Of a DNA stretch of 64,000 nt, positions 52,184 through 60,331 are shown one piece after another. Position 1 is the first letter of the stretch; every line of letters starts with the position of its first letter. The DNA comes from Microbacterium aurugineum (GTDB taxonomy: Bacteria; Actinomycetota; Actinomycetes; Actinomycetales; Microbacteriaceae). The stretch is from positions 2,613,411 through 2,677,410 of the forward strand of contig NZ_CP078078.1 of the NCBI RefSeq assembly GCF_023101205.1, in the 5' to 3' direction. Below the pieces are notes generated by a model. That model saw only the letters and a list, made by a program, of their open reading frames with translations, was not told where the DNA came from and made no database searches. The translations under genes and the position numbers were made by a program.

Positions 52184-52273
52184 TCAGCGTTCGACCAGGA
52201 TCCCGTCTTCGTCGCTGTACAGATACGATCCTTCTTCGAGTTCGTCGTAGAGGTCGGCGGTGGCGACCGTCAT
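52184..52273 (-). pseudogene. Internally deleted RraA-type gene remnant
   Basis: A 29-codon frame reading MTVATADLYDELEEGSYLYS then DEDGILVER-stop. The first part resembles the start of RraA/HMG-aldolase-like proteins (TADLxD), the second resembles their C-terminus (pG..lYaDEDGilV), with about 120 residues missing between. It starts two bases after the APC permease stop, as a co-translated rraA would. If the reading is right, an in-frame deletion removed the middle of the gene. Too short to fold or function as RraA. Confidence 0.5.
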
Positions 52274-52275
52274 CC

Positions 52276-53817
52276 TCAGATGCCGCCGTCGATGGATCGG
52301 ATCGTCACCGCGGGCTCATCGGGCACCATCACCTGGGTGTCGCGGTTCAGGCTCTCACCGCGGAAGAAGCGCTTGGACCGGGGGAACAGGTACCAGACGA
52401 ACATCAGCACCAGGCCGAAGGCGAGGGAGCCGACGCCGATCACGAAGGTGCCGCCGATGCCGAACAGCACGGTGTAGCCGTAGTCCACGTCCCACATGTC
52501 GATCGCGGACTGCACGAACGCCCAGGTCAGCATGAGCCCGCCGAGCAGGGGGAACAACCCCTTGAAGAAGAACTCACGCGCCGAGGCGGTCAGGTCCTTG
52601 CGGAAGTACCAGACGCTCGCGAAACCGGTGATGGCGTAGTAGAAGGCGATCGCGAGACCGAGCGACAGGATCGAGTCCTGCAGGATGTTGTCACTGATCA
52701 AGGTCATGCCGATGTAGTACACGGAGGCGACCACGCCCATGACGATCGTCGAGAACGACGGCGTCTTGTACGTCGGGTGCACCTCCTTGAATTTGGCGGG
52801 AAGCGCGCGATAGACCCCCATCGCGAGCGTGCCACGGGCGGTCGGCAAGATGGTGGTCTGCGTCGACGAGATCGCCGAGATGATCACCGACACGACCAGG
52901 ACCCAACCGAACGGTCCGAGGAGGCCGTCCTTGATCGCGAGGAAGAAGTCGTCGGCGTTCGCCTCGTTGCCGAGTCCCGTGCCGTCCTCCCCCAGGCCGG
53001 CGTACATCATCGCCGCGATCGTGACCGCGACATACGTGAAGAGGAGGATGACGGTGGTGAGCAGTGCGGCGCGACCGGGAATGCGCTTCGGGTCCTTCGT
53101 CTCCTCGTTCAGCGCGAGGCAGGTGTCCCAGCCCCAGTAGATGAAGAGCGCGAGGAGGATCGCCTCCGTGAAGCCAGACCAGTCGGTGAAGGCGAACGGG
53201 TTCAGCCACTCCCAGTCGAACGGGGTCGGGTTCGGGGCCGTCCCGGCGAAGAACTGCCACAGCGCCGTGACGACGAAGATGGCCAGCGCCAGGTACTGGA
53301 TGCCGAGCAGGATGTTCTGGATGCGCTCGCCGATCTCGACACCGCGCCAGCTCACCCACGTCATGGCGGCGATGAAAGCGACGGCGACGACGACGACGCG
53401 CCAGTCGTTGTTCTCCAGGTCCTGTCCGATCAGCGACCAGAAGTAGACCGAGGCGATCTGGGCCAGGTTCGCGAGCACGACCATGCCGGCGACCGCGACG
53501 CCCCAGCCGCCCATCCAGCCGACCCACGGCCCGAAGGCCTTGGTTCCCCAGGTGAAGGTGGTGCCGCAGTCGGGAACGGCGTTGTTGAGCTCACGGTAGG
53601 CAAAAGCGATCAGGAGCATCGGGACGAACGCGATGATGAAGGCGATCGGAGCCTGAGCCCCCACCGCGAGCACGACGAATCCGAGCGTCGCGACGAGCGA
53701 GTAGACGGGGGCGGTGGAGGCGAGACCGATGACGGTGGATCCCCACAATCCCAGTGTTCCCGCAGCGAGACCCTTGCCATCGGGTCGTTCCAGGTGAATC
53801 GGCGTCGTTGCTGCCAT
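52276..53817 (-). CDS. APC-superfamily amino acid permease
   Basis: A 513-aa transporter with about twelve helices. The N-terminus LGLWGSTVIGLASTAPVYSL is typical of amino-acid/polyamine permeases; a conserved YRELNNAVPDCGTTFTWGTK follows the second helix, and FIYWGWDTCLALNEETKDPK marks the sixth. Substrate unknown (amine or amino acid). It is followed within two bases by the rraA remnant and preceded by a promoter-length gap shared with the HxlR gene's 3' side. Confidence 0.9.
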   Translation of the reverse strand: MAATTPIHLERPDGKGLAAGTLGLWGSTVIGLASTAPVYSLVATLGFVVLAVGAQAPIAFIIAFVPMLLIAFAYRELNNAVPDCGTTFTWGTKAFGPWVGWMGGWGVAVAGMVVLANLAQIASVYFWSLIGQDLENNDWRVVVVAVAFIAAMTWVSWRGVEIGERIQNILLGIQYLALAIFVVTALWQFFAGTAPNPTPFDWEWLNPFAFTDWSGFTEAILLALFIYWGWDTCLALNEETKDPKRIPGRAALLTTVILLFTYVAVTIAAMMYAGLGEDGTGLGNEANADDFFLAIKDGLLGPFGWVLVVSVIISAISSTQTTILPTARGTLAMGVYRALPAKFKEVHPTYKTPSFSTIVMGVVASVYYIGMTLISDNILQDSILSLGLAIAFYYAITGFASVWYFRKDLTASAREFFFKGLFPLLGGLMLTWAFVQSAIDMWDVDYGYTVLFGIGGTFVIGVGSLAFGLVLMFVWYLFPRSKRFFRGESLNRDTQVMVPDEPAVTIRSIDGGI

Positions 53818-53916
53818 GTCAGAACAGTAAGGCCACCGCGGTTATCGCGTCAACGGGTTTCTGAAACCGTCAGAATTCGAAGCAAGAGACCGCCTCCCAC
53901 GACGGAATCCGCAAGT

Positions 53917-54282
53917 TCAGTCCCGTCCGAGCATGCCGTCGGCGTGGTCGGCGACCCACTCCATCAGCGGGAGCATCCGCTCCATCAGGTCGCGACCGAG
54001 CGGTGTCAGGCTGTATTCGACGTGGGGCGGCACGGTCGGCAGCGACTCCCGGTGCACGAGTCCGTCATCGGCGAGGGTGCGCAGCGTCGAGGCGAGCATC
54101 TTCTCGCTGATGCCGTCGACCTCACGACGCAGCGCACCCCAGCGGTGTGTGCCATCGGACAGGCACGACAGGACCAGGACGCCCCACTTGCTCATGATGT
54201 GATCGAGGACGACACGTGTGCCGCAGTTCTGATCGAAGGCGAAGGGTGTCGATTCCTTGATCTGCGCGAAACTTACCGTTAT
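53917..54282 (-). CDS. HxlR-family regulator (QorR-like), probable ATA start
   Basis: A winged-helix DUF24 regulator. From the first ATG (54195) only 92 residues result and the conserved redox Cys would be lost. Reading upstream gives FAFDQNCGTRVVLDHIMSKW, the standard HxlR opening, and the only suitable start is ATA at 54282, 7 bases after AAGTAAGG, giving 121 aa. No ATG, GTG or TTG lies between the in-frame stop at about 54290 and 54195. It is divergent from a QorB-like gene, as in the QorR/qor2 pair of corynebacteria. Confidence 0.72.
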   Translation of the reverse strand: MTVSFAQIKESTPFAFDQNCGTRVVLDHIMSKWGVLVLSCLSDGTHRWGALRREVDGISEKMLASTLRTLADDGLVHRESLPTVPPHVEYSLTPLGRDLMERMLPLMEWVADHADGMLGRD

Positions 54283-54310
54283 GTGGGTACCTTACTTCAA
54301 AGTGGGTACC
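54283..54310. promoter_or_regulatory. Direct repeat in the qorR/qorB intergenic region, putative operator
   Basis: GTGGGTACC occurs at 54283-54291 and again at 54302-54310, a 19-base period (about two helical turns), flanked by CTTAC elements. The HxlR regulator probably binds here to control both divergent genes. Confidence 0.45.
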
Positions 54311-54375
54311 CGCAGATTGGAATGCCGAATCACCACCCCGGGGTTGTCGAGTGTGTCACCTACGAAAGGATCCCC

Positions 54376-55221
54376 ATGACCATCCTCGTCACCGGCGCGA
54401 CCGGCAACCTCGGCCGCCTCATCATCGACAGCCTCCTCGAGCGCGGCGCGGACCCGCAGTCGATCGTCGCGGGTGCGCGCGACACGACGAAGGTCGCCGA
54501 TCCACGCGTGCGCAGTGTTCACCTCGACTACACCGACGCCGCCTCCGTGGCCGCAGCCGTCGACGGCGTCGACACGGTCATCCTGGTCTCCGGCTCCGAG
54601 GTCGGCCAGCGCGTTCCCCAGCACCGGACGGTCATCGACGCGGCGAAGGCCGCCGGTGTCACCAAGTTCGTCTACACCAGCGCTCCGAAGGCGACCTCGA
54701 GCGACCTCGTCCTGGCACCGGAGCACAAGGCGACGGAAGAGCTCATCGCCGCCGCGGGACTGCCCGCGGTCATCCTCCGCAACAACTGGTACACCGAGAA
54801 CTACGCCGCCGACCTCGCACGTGCTGCCGAGACCGGGGTGCTCACCGCAGGCACCGGAGACGGACGAGTCGCGTCGGCCAGCCGCAGGGACTTCGCGGAG
54901 GCCGCCGCCGTCGTCGCACTCGAAGACGGTCACATCGGAGAGGTCTACGAGCTGGGCGGCGACGTCGCCTGGACGTACTCCGATCTCGCGGCGGCCTTCT
55001 CCGAGGTCACCGGGCGCCCGGTGACTTTCGTCCCGGTCTCCTCGGACGATCAGGTCGCGGCACTCCGCGACGCCGGGCTCGACGAAGGCACGGCCGGCTT
55101 CGTCGCCGCGCTCGACGCCGGGATCAAGGGTGGCGCGCTCGCCGACACCGACGGCACGCTCGCCCGCCTGATCGGCCGTCCGACCACTCCGCTCGTCGAG
55201 GGCCTGCGCGCGGTCGCCTGA
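54376..55221 (+). CDS. NmrA-type NAD(P)-binding oxidoreductase (QorB-like)
   Basis: A 281-aa atypical short-chain dehydrogenase. It opens TILVTGATGNLGRLIIDSLL with the dinucleotide motif GATGNLG; EHKATEELIAAAGLPAVILR and NNWYTENYA match quinone oxidoreductase 2-type proteins. AAAGGA precedes the ATG at 54376. It is divergent from the HxlR/QorR-like gene and is likely induced by quinone or diamide-type stress. It ends at a strong hairpin. Confidence 0.88.
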   Translation: MTILVTGATGNLGRLIIDSLLERGADPQSIVAGARDTTKVADPRVRSVHLDYTDAASVAAAVDGVDTVILVSGSEVGQRVPQHRTVIDAAKAAGVTKFVYTSAPKATSSDLVLAPEHKATEELIAAAGLPAVILRNNWYTENYAADLARAAETGVLTAGTGDGRVASASRRDFAEAAAVVALEDGHIGEVYELGGDVAWTYSDLAAAFSEVTGRPVTFVPVSSDDQVAALRDAGLDEGTAGFVAALDAGIKGGALADTDGTLARLIGRPTTPLVEGLRAVA

Positions 55222-55229
55222 GCTGCACC

Positions 55230-55271
55230 GCAACCGAGTGCCGCTCCCCGCCGGGAACGGCACTCGGTTGC
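55230..55271. terminator. Hairpin between QorB-like gene and the envelope-stress cluster
   Basis: Arms GCAACCGAGTGCCG (55230-55243) and CGGCACTCGGTTGC (55258-55271) pair perfectly, extended inward by TCCC/GGGA after one mismatch, loop CGCC. It separates convergent transcripts and would work on both. Confidence 0.75.
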
Positions 55272-55282
55272 CTCATCCGCCG

Positions 55283-55648
55283 CTACGTCGTCGCGCGGGA
55301 CTGGACGTGCACCACGGTGAGTGTGATGCTGTCGTGTCCCACACCGCGCGTAGCGAGGAGCGCGGCGACGGCGGCATGGACGGCGCGCAGGGTCTCGCCC
55401 GAAGGGGCGTCCTCATCCACACCGATCGACGCCTCGACGGCGACGCCGTCGCCGGCCGGGGCCACCGCCACGATCGGTTCGTCGTCCTTGCGCACGCCCA
55501 GGGCCGCGGCCCCCACGCGCAACAGGTTGGAGACCAGGGACCCTGACCGATAGACGTTCCGGACACCCGGTGTCGTCCGTATCGTCTCCTCGATCGACGC
55601 GGCCAGCTCTGCGCAGGCTTCGGGCGTCATCATCGCTCGTCGGTCCAT
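55283..55648 (-). CDS. Small Asp23-like protein, last gene of envelope-stress operon
   Basis: 121 aa. The pattern SIEETIRTTPGVRNVYRSGS followed by a strand (IVAVAPAGDGVAVEASIGVD) and a helix (LRAVHAAVAALLATRGVG) resembles half of an Asp23/Gls24 domain. ATG 55648 is chosen because GGGAGG lies 7 bases upstream; an ATG at 55633, overlapping the previous stop, is an alternative. No other function is visible. Confidence 0.65.
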   Translation of the reverse strand: MDRRAMMTPEACAELAASIEETIRTTPGVRNVYRSGSLVSNLLRVGAAALGVRKDDEPIVAVAPAGDGVAVEASIGVDEDAPSGETLRAVHAAVAALLATRGVGHDSITLTVVHVQSRATT

Positions 55649-56250
55649 GACGACACCTCCCGGATGTCTCGGATCGCGATGTCGATCGCGACGATGTTGA
55701 GCTCGGTGTGTGCGCGGAGGCTGCGGTCGACCTCGTTCCTCAGCCGCTCGGCGACCACCGGTATCGACTGCCCGTGCATCGCGCTCGCATCGATCTCGAC
55801 ACGGATCGGGGCGTTCGCGGTCGTGACGTCCCCGTCGAGTCGGCACCGTCCGACCAGCAGTCCGGGCACCACCTTCTCCGCGGCGCGGATGAGGCCACGC
55901 ACGGCACCCTCGGTGATCCCGAGGTCCACGTCCGGGTCGATGGAAGCGAAGGGAATGCGACGGCCGGCACGGGCGTCGATCGCGATGCCGCTGAGGATGC
56001 GGTCCACCCAGCTCTCGTCGACCTCCGGCTCAGCCGCGGTCTCCGCCGCGATCAGTTCAGCGCCGAGTCCATGCAGGCGCTCCAGCGCGTCGAGCGCCAG
56101 CTGACAGCCGGGCGACTCGTCGATCGAACGATCGGCGGGCTGCCTCCCTGCCTCCAGGTAGTCGGTGAGCTCGTCGAGTGTGTGCCCGTCGAGATCGGTC
56201 GGCGCCAGGCTGAGCCGGCGGGCCTTCGGCGTCTCTTTGTCGTCGGTCAT
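55630..56250 (-). CDS. Asp23-like protein with anti-sigma-like N-terminus
   Basis: 206 aa. The C-terminal half (about 105-205; TEGAVRGLIRAAEKVVPGLL, VVAERLRNEVDRSL, IVAIDIAIRDI) is an Asp23-like alpha/beta domain. The N-terminal HTLDELTDYLEAGRQPADRS and SPGCQLALDALERL look like a short helical region that in relatives sits beside ECF sigma factors, a possible anti-sigma or sigma-coupling part. It directly follows the sigma gene (four-base overlap), which supports that idea. Confidence 0.7.
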   Translation of the reverse strand: MTDDKETPKARRLSLAPTDLDGHTLDELTDYLEAGRQPADRSIDESPGCQLALDALERLHGLGAELIAAETAAEPEVDESWVDRILSGIAIDARAGRRIPFASIDPDVDLGITEGAVRGLIRAAEKVVPGLLVGRCRLDGDVTTANAPIRVEIDASAMHGQSIPVVAERLRNEVDRSLRAHTELNIVAIDIAIRDIREVSSWTDER

Positions 56251-56813
56251 CGCCACTCCTCCATCCGTACGATCATGAATCTGCGGGCTCGAGCGAGCAG
56301 CCCCCTTGACGTCGAGACCGGAATTCCGAGCTCTTCGGAGATCTCCTCGTACGAGTAGCCGCCGATCTCCCGCAGGATCCAGCACTCCCGCTGCGCGTCG
56401 GGCAGTTCTCGAAGAGCTGCCCCGAGCGCCGCGACCCCCGCTCGCACCTCGACCACTGCGGACGGTGACGCGTGCAGCGGTGCCGGCCTGTCGATCGAAT
56501 CGATGTCGACGGCGGGCCGGGTCGCGCGGATGCGGTCGACCGCTTTCCTGCTCACGATCCTCATCAGCCAGCTCTTCACCTTGGCCGGATCGTCGAGCTC
56601 GCCGAATCGCTGCCAGGCGGTCACGAACGTCTCCTGCACGATGTCGTCCACATCGGCTGAGGCGTTCAGCATCCGCTGCGTGTATGCGCGCATCATCGGC
56701 GAGTACCGACGCACGAGGACCGCGAACGCCTCGACGTCCCCATCCATCGCACGACCGGCGACGATGGCGTCGTCCGCGTGCTCGAGCGCCCTGCGAAAGC
56801 GTTCGTCTTCCAT
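56247..56813 (-). CDS. ECF-type RNA polymerase sigma factor
   Basis: A 188-aa sigma-70 family member with regions 2 (FAVLVRRYSPMMRAYTQRML, DIVQETFVTAWQRFGEL) and 4 (LPDAQRECWILREIGGYSYE, EISEELGIPVSTSRGLLARA). ATG 56813 is taken as start because region 2 follows at the normal distance; an earlier GTG is possible. It is the first gene of a three-gene unit with two Asp23-like proteins and sits after a terminator from csbD. It likely directs the envelope-stress genes around it. Confidence 0.92.
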   Translation of the reverse strand: MEDERFRRALEHADDAIVAGRAMDGDVEAFAVLVRRYSPMMRAYTQRMLNASADVDDIVQETFVTAWQRFGELDDPAKVKSWLMRIVSRKAVDRIRATRPAVDIDSIDRPAPLHASPSAVVEVRAGVAALGAALRELPDAQRECWILREIGGYSYEEISEELGIPVSTSRGLLARARRFMIVRMEEWR

Positions 56814-56901
56814 CCACCCCACCCCTCGATCCGCCCCTCTAGGCAATTCGGAACGGACGCCCGATCAGATCGGATCATTTCCCGCCTATCCGCGCGAGAT
56901 C

Positions 56902-56929
56902 GGGGAGAGGCTCGCACGAGCCTCTCCCC
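56902..56929 (-). terminator. Hairpin downstream of csbD
   Basis: GGGGAGAGGCTC and GAGCCTCTCCCC form a 12-bp perfect stem with loop GCAC, just after the csbD stop on the minus strand and before the sigma-factor gene. Confidence 0.75.
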
Positions 56930-56936
56930 GTACCCG

Positions 56937-57110
56937 TCACTTCTTGAACGCGTCCTTGACGTCCTCTGCCGCGTCACGGACACCGCCCTTGGCCTGCTCG
57001 GCCTTGCCTTCGGCGACGAGCTTGTCGTCGTCGATCACCTTGCCGACGGTCTCCTTCGCCTTTCCGGCGATCTTCTCCGCAGCGGCCTTGATCTTGTCTT
57101 CTGCGCCCAT
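56937..57110 (-). CDS. CsbD-family stress protein
   Basis: A 57-aa hydrophilic, Lys/Ala/Asp/Glu-rich helical protein reading MGAEDKIKAAAEKIAGKAKE then TVGKVIDDDKLVAEGKAEQA, the CsbD pattern. CsbD proteins are made in general stress; the molecular role is unknown. GAAAGGAGA lies before the ATG. It is between the AmaP-like gene (90-base gap, own promoter likely) and a terminator. Confidence 0.88.
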   Translation of the reverse strand: MGAEDKIKAAAEKIAGKAKETVGKVIDDDKLVAEGKAEQAKGGVRDAAEDVKDAFKK

Positions 57111-57199
57111 GGCGTCTCCTTTCCTCAGCGACCCCGGGTTCGAGGTCGGATAATCACGCGGGGTCTCCGCGTGTTGGTCTCTTGCGGCGGTCACACCGC

Positions 57200-57817
57200 C
57201 TACTGCACCCTCGTGGGCGACCGGAACGCATCGCGCCACCGGCGATCCGACAGATGCACCAGGATCGGGATGCGGGCGCCCAGGAGGTGGTCCCACTCTC
57301 GGACGGCCTTCTCCGTCGCGGCGACGATCGCACCGAGGGGAGCGCCGGGCCGCACGGTGATCGCCAAGGCGACGGCATGCTTCCTTCCGACGCGGTATGC
57401 AGCCGCGCGGGCGGAGAGCACGTCGGGTCGGCGGATCAGCGGGTCCGTCAGCACCTCCTCGGCCACGTTCCGATCGACCGTCGTCCGTCCGCCTGCGCCA
57501 TCGACCTCGAGCACGGCCTTCGCCCTGCCGCGTCTCCGCGTGGCGAGGAAAGCGATGAGGGCGATGACGAGGAGCACGGCCGCTGCCGCTATGAGCAGCA
57601 CGACAGTGGATACCGGGCCGACGCCCGGGATCTGCCATGTCCACGTCGCAGCGGTCTCCACCGCAGCCGACATCACAGATGCCGGGCGCCGAAGCCACGG
57701 GGGCGCGTCCCCGCCGGCGAGCACCCCCGCGGCGAGGGCGAGACCGCCCACCGCCAGCAGGATCGCGCCGGTGACGAAGAGGAGCAGTCGATTCATCAGG
57801 CGATTCGTGGCGTTCAT
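57200..57817 (-). CDS. AmaP-like membrane anchor of Asp23 proteins
   Basis: 205 aa with two membrane helices (about 8-32 and 70-92), then a cytoplasmic domain (about 95-205; TTVDRNVAEEVLTDPLIRRP, YRVGRKHAVALAITVRPGAP). The layout matches alkaline-shock membrane anchor proteins that tether Asp23. It overlaps the upstream DUF6286-like gene by four bases. Confidence 0.75.
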   Translation of the reverse strand: MNATNRLMNRLLLFVTGAILLAVGGLALAAGVLAGGDAPPWLRRPASVMSAAVETAATWTWQIPGVGPVSTVVLLIAAAAVLLVIALIAFLATRRRGRAKAVLEVDGAGGRTTVDRNVAEEVLTDPLIRRPDVLSARAAAYRVGRKHAVALAITVRPGAPLGAIVAATEKAVREWDHLLGARIPILVHLSDRRWRDAFRSPTRVQ

Positions 57818-58380
57818 GCGATCACTCCGTGCGCATCCACGCTGACGCGAGCGACCGCGACGAATCCGATCCCCGAGAGCACGTCCTTCACAGCCGTCTC
57901 GGCTCCGAACCGATCGACGGGGACACCACTGGTGGGGGTGATCCTGACCGCGACGTCACGCCTGCCGACGGTCACGGCTACGCGTCCACGATCGACGCCC
58001 ACGCGTCGGGCCACGGCCTCGGCGACCGAGTCCGCGATCACCCCGTCGTCCACGAGCAGAGCGGTGCGCTCGGTCGTTCGCGCACGACGGTGGCGACGTC
58101 CCGGCAGGACCGCGAGCGCGAGGAGCACGAGAGCGAGAAGCACGACGAGTACGCCCACCCCGAAGGGCACGGCCTGTGCCGTTGCTCCTGCGGCGAGCGC
58201 ATCGAACTCTCGAGCGACCCTGTCACGGAAGCCCGCGTCGACGACCCACCACACTCCTCCCGCGAGGAGAGCGAGGCCCGGCACGACGCCGATCGATGCG
58301 ACCACCGCAGCCGGGATGGTGCGGGGCGCGTGCGTCTCCCGACGGAGCACGCGCCGGTATATCGCCTGTTCGTTCGTCAT
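57814..58380 (-). CDS. DUF6286-like membrane protein
   Basis: 188 aa with two helices (about 22-45 and 72-93) and a C-terminal domain whose strands (RVAVTVGRRDVAVRITPTSG, VARVSVDAHG) resemble the Asp23 fold of the neighbours. The N-terminus is basic (IYRRVLRRETHAPRTIPAAV). It overlaps both neighbours by four bases in the envelope-stress operon. Confidence 0.7.
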   Translation of the reverse strand: MTNEQAIYRRVLRRETHAPRTIPAAVVASIGVVPGLALLAGGVWWVVDAGFRDRVAREFDALAAGATAQAVPFGVGVLVVLLALVLLALAVLPGRRHRRARTTERTALLVDDGVIADSVAEAVARRVGVDRGRVAVTVGRRDVAVRITPTSGVPVDRFGAETAVKDVLSGIGFVAVARVSVDAHGVIA

Positions 58381-58718
58381 CTCACCCTCTTCTCCGTGCT
58401 GCGGCGGACGCCCGAGTATCGGATGTCCACGGTGCTGACCTCACGACCGGCCAGCGTCTGCATCTTCTCGATCAGGTCCCGCCGAAGCTCTTCGCCGCTG
58501 TCGACCAGGTTCAGCCCGTGCTTCGGCGCCACCGGGACGGCGACCGAGATCCGCACGGCGCCTCGCCGGTCGGACAGCTGCACCCCGACGTCACGGGTCG
58601 ACACCCGAGCGACGTCGTGCACGATGCCGACGGCGAGTCGTTGCAGCGCACGGGCCGTGATGGTCGTCGTCCCCACGACGACGTCCTCCGGCGCCGGAGC
58701 CGCCTCCTCGTCGGTCAT
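58377..58718 (-). CDS. Asp23/Gls24-like protein
   Basis: 113 aa, one Asp23-like domain: a helix ITARALQRLAVGIVHDVARV, strand VRISVAVPVAP and a helix with VDSGEELRRDLIEKMQTLAG ending in VSTVDIRYSGV. No membrane segment. Its start overlaps the DUF2273-like gene. Confidence 0.75.
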   Translation of the reverse strand: MTDEEAAPAPEDVVVGTTTITARALQRLAVGIVHDVARVSTRDVGVQLSDRRGAVRISVAVPVAPKHGLNLVDSGEELRRDLIEKMQTLAGREVSTVDIRYSGVRRSTEKRVR

Positions 58719-58906
58719 GACGAGGAGCGCCGGCCTCGGAAGACCTCGGCGAGTGCGCGGACGTCGAGCCGGCCGTCGATGATGCGGCCGGCGACCGCTC
58801 CGAGCAGCATCGCCAACGCCACGAGCAGGAACGCCCAGAACCCCAGGGCCACCCAGGTGAGCGCCAGCACTGCGGCGGCCGCCGCGCCGATCACCGATGC
58901 ATTCAC
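58715..58906 (-). CDS. DUF2273-like small membrane protein
   Basis: 63 aa with two close hydrophobic helices (ASVIGAAAAAVLALTWVALG, FWAFLLVALAMLLGAVAGRI) and a basic end, as in the small membrane proteins found beside Asp23. GTG start overlapping the stop of the Asp23 gene. Confidence 0.8.
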   Translation of the reverse strand: MNASVIGAAAAAVLALTWVALGFWAFLLVALAMLLGAVAGRIIDGRLDVRALAEVFRGRRSSS

Positions 58907-59346
58907 TGGACTCGCGCCTCCTGCGTGCCCTCGTCCTCGTCATCGGAGGGGATGTGCACGTCGTTCACGGTCACGTTGACCTCGGCGACCTCCATGCCGA
59001 CCAGCTCCACCATCGCGCGGTGGATGGCCGCGCGAACCTCGTCCGCGACCTTCTGGAGCGAGACCGGGTACTCCGCGACGATCGTCACGTCGACCGCGAC
59101 CTGCGTCTCGCCGACCTCGACGCTGATCCCCTGAGAGAGATCGGTCGTGTTGAGCGCGTCACGGATCGCACCGACCATTCGGGCGGCTCCCCCGCCGAGC
59201 GCATACACGCCCGCCACTTCGCGTGCGGCGATGCCGGCGATCTTCGCCACCACCGCGTCCTCGATCGTCGTCTTGCCCGCAGCAGTCCCCGACTGCGGTG
59301 CGACGACCTGAGCCTTGGGCTGGGCGCCACCAGTCACGTTCGCCAT
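58903..59346 (-). CDS. Asp23/Gls24-family envelope stress protein
   Basis: 147 aa, the full-length Asp23-type member: TTIEDAVVAKIAGIAAREVA, GVYALGGG, strands ISVEVGETQVAVDVTIVAEY, then helix LQKVADEVRAAIHRAMVELV and VAEVNVTVNDVHI, with an acidic tail. The ATG at 59346 has AAGGAG 6 bases upstream. First gene of the operon; a TTGACA (59475-59470, minus strand) upstream is a candidate -35. Confidence 0.9.
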   Translation of the reverse strand: MANVTGGAQPKAQVVAPQSGTAAGKTTIEDAVVAKIAGIAAREVAGVYALGGGAARMVGAIRDALNTTDLSQGISVEVGETQVAVDVTIVAEYPVSLQKVADEVRAAIHRAMVELVGMEVAEVNVTVNDVHIPSDDEDEGTQEARVQ

Positions 59347-59532
59347 CTTGAGCTCCTTCATCCATGTCTCCGCCTCCGTTGAGGAGTGCGGGCCGCAGGT
59401 CAGCGACACCCCTAAGACGGATGCCGACCGAGAAACGTCACAAAATGATCCGAAGAGGTCTCGGGCATCTGTCAAGGGGCTCCCCCTCCGGGCGCCGATC
59501 GCGCAAGCTTCACCGTGGGGACAGCTAGGAGA

Positions 59533-59844
59533 ATGATGGAGCACGATCCGGACCGAAGGTTCAGCCTGGTGCAGGTCACGGCGACCGACTGGGCGATCCA
59601 CGATCTGCACTACCCGACGGACGACCACCGCCGCGTCGTCTGCACGATCTTCGAAGATGCCCCGACCGAGGTCGAGGTCCTGTGGCGGCGCGACCTCCCG
59701 CTCGCGTTGCGCTACTCATCCGCGGAAGAGGTCCTGCACGCGGTGCGACGGTTCCAGGACGCCTCACGTGCGACGCGTCCGATCCAGATCCCGCATCACC
59801 CGCCGCCACGGCGATCGGATCCCGGTCGGAACCCCTTCCGCTGA
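59533..59844 (+). CDS. Small protein of unknown function
   Basis: 103 aa, alpha/beta: FSLVQVTATDWAIHDLHYPT, a strand with RRVVCTIFEDAP, and a helix SSAEEVLHAVRRFQDASRAT; the tail is Pro/Arg-rich and basic. Two ATGs (59533, 59536) follow AGGAGA closely, and GTG 59515 is another option. I do not recognise the family. It is divergent from the Asp23 operon and convergent with the mutarotase. Confidence 0.6.
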   Translation: MMEHDPDRRFSLVQVTATDWAIHDLHYPTDDHRRVVCTIFEDAPTEVEVLWRRDLPLALRYSSAEEVLHAVRRFQDASRATRPIQIPHHPPPRRSDPGRNPFR

Positions 59845-59864
59845 CACGCGACCGCCCGGTGTGC

Positions 59865-60200
59865 TCAGCTGCCGGTGGCGCGCTGCGCCGCGAGTGCCCA
59901 GACCTGTTCGATGGGCGTGAACCCCTCTTCACCGTCCGGACCGTGGAACCCCTCGACGAAGCGCCCGATGTCGGCCTGCCAAGAATCGTTCGCCGGGGAG
60001 GCCTCGACGATGCGCATCGTCGCCTCGAAGTCGTCGCACTCGACGAGGTGGAAGAGGTTGCGCCCCGAGCGCCAGATGGTCCAGTCGTGGATCCCCGCGA
60101 CGTCGAACAGGTCGCGCAGAGAATCCGGGATCCGAGCGTGATGGGACCGATAGTCCTCGATCGCCCCCTCGGCAATCACTGAATGCAGGGCGATGCGCAT
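59865..60200 (-). CDS. L-rhamnose mutarotase-like protein
   Basis: A 111-aa member of the RhaM/EthD-like dimeric barrel group, interconverting alpha and beta anomers of L-rhamnose or a related sugar. It opens MRIALHSVIAEGAIEDYRSH, with HARIPDSLRDLFDVAGIHDW and IWRSGRNLFHLVECDDFEAT as in RhaM. ATG 60200 has GAGGAG just upstream. No other rhamnose genes are near. Confidence 0.85.
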   Translation of the reverse strand: MRIALHSVIAEGAIEDYRSHHARIPDSLRDLFDVAGIHDWTIWRSGRNLFHLVECDDFEATMRIVEASPANDSWQADIGRFVEGFHGPDGEEGFTPIEQVWALAAQRATGS

Positions 60201-60331
60201 GCTTCTCCTCGTGACGACGTCCACAGGACATGATGTCCGCGCGCCGAGAGCCTGTCAAGGGAAAGGTCGGATGTCTGGGTGGTCAAAGCTGGTTGACTGT
60301 GATTTCAGTGGGTTTGGGGCATGATGACCAT

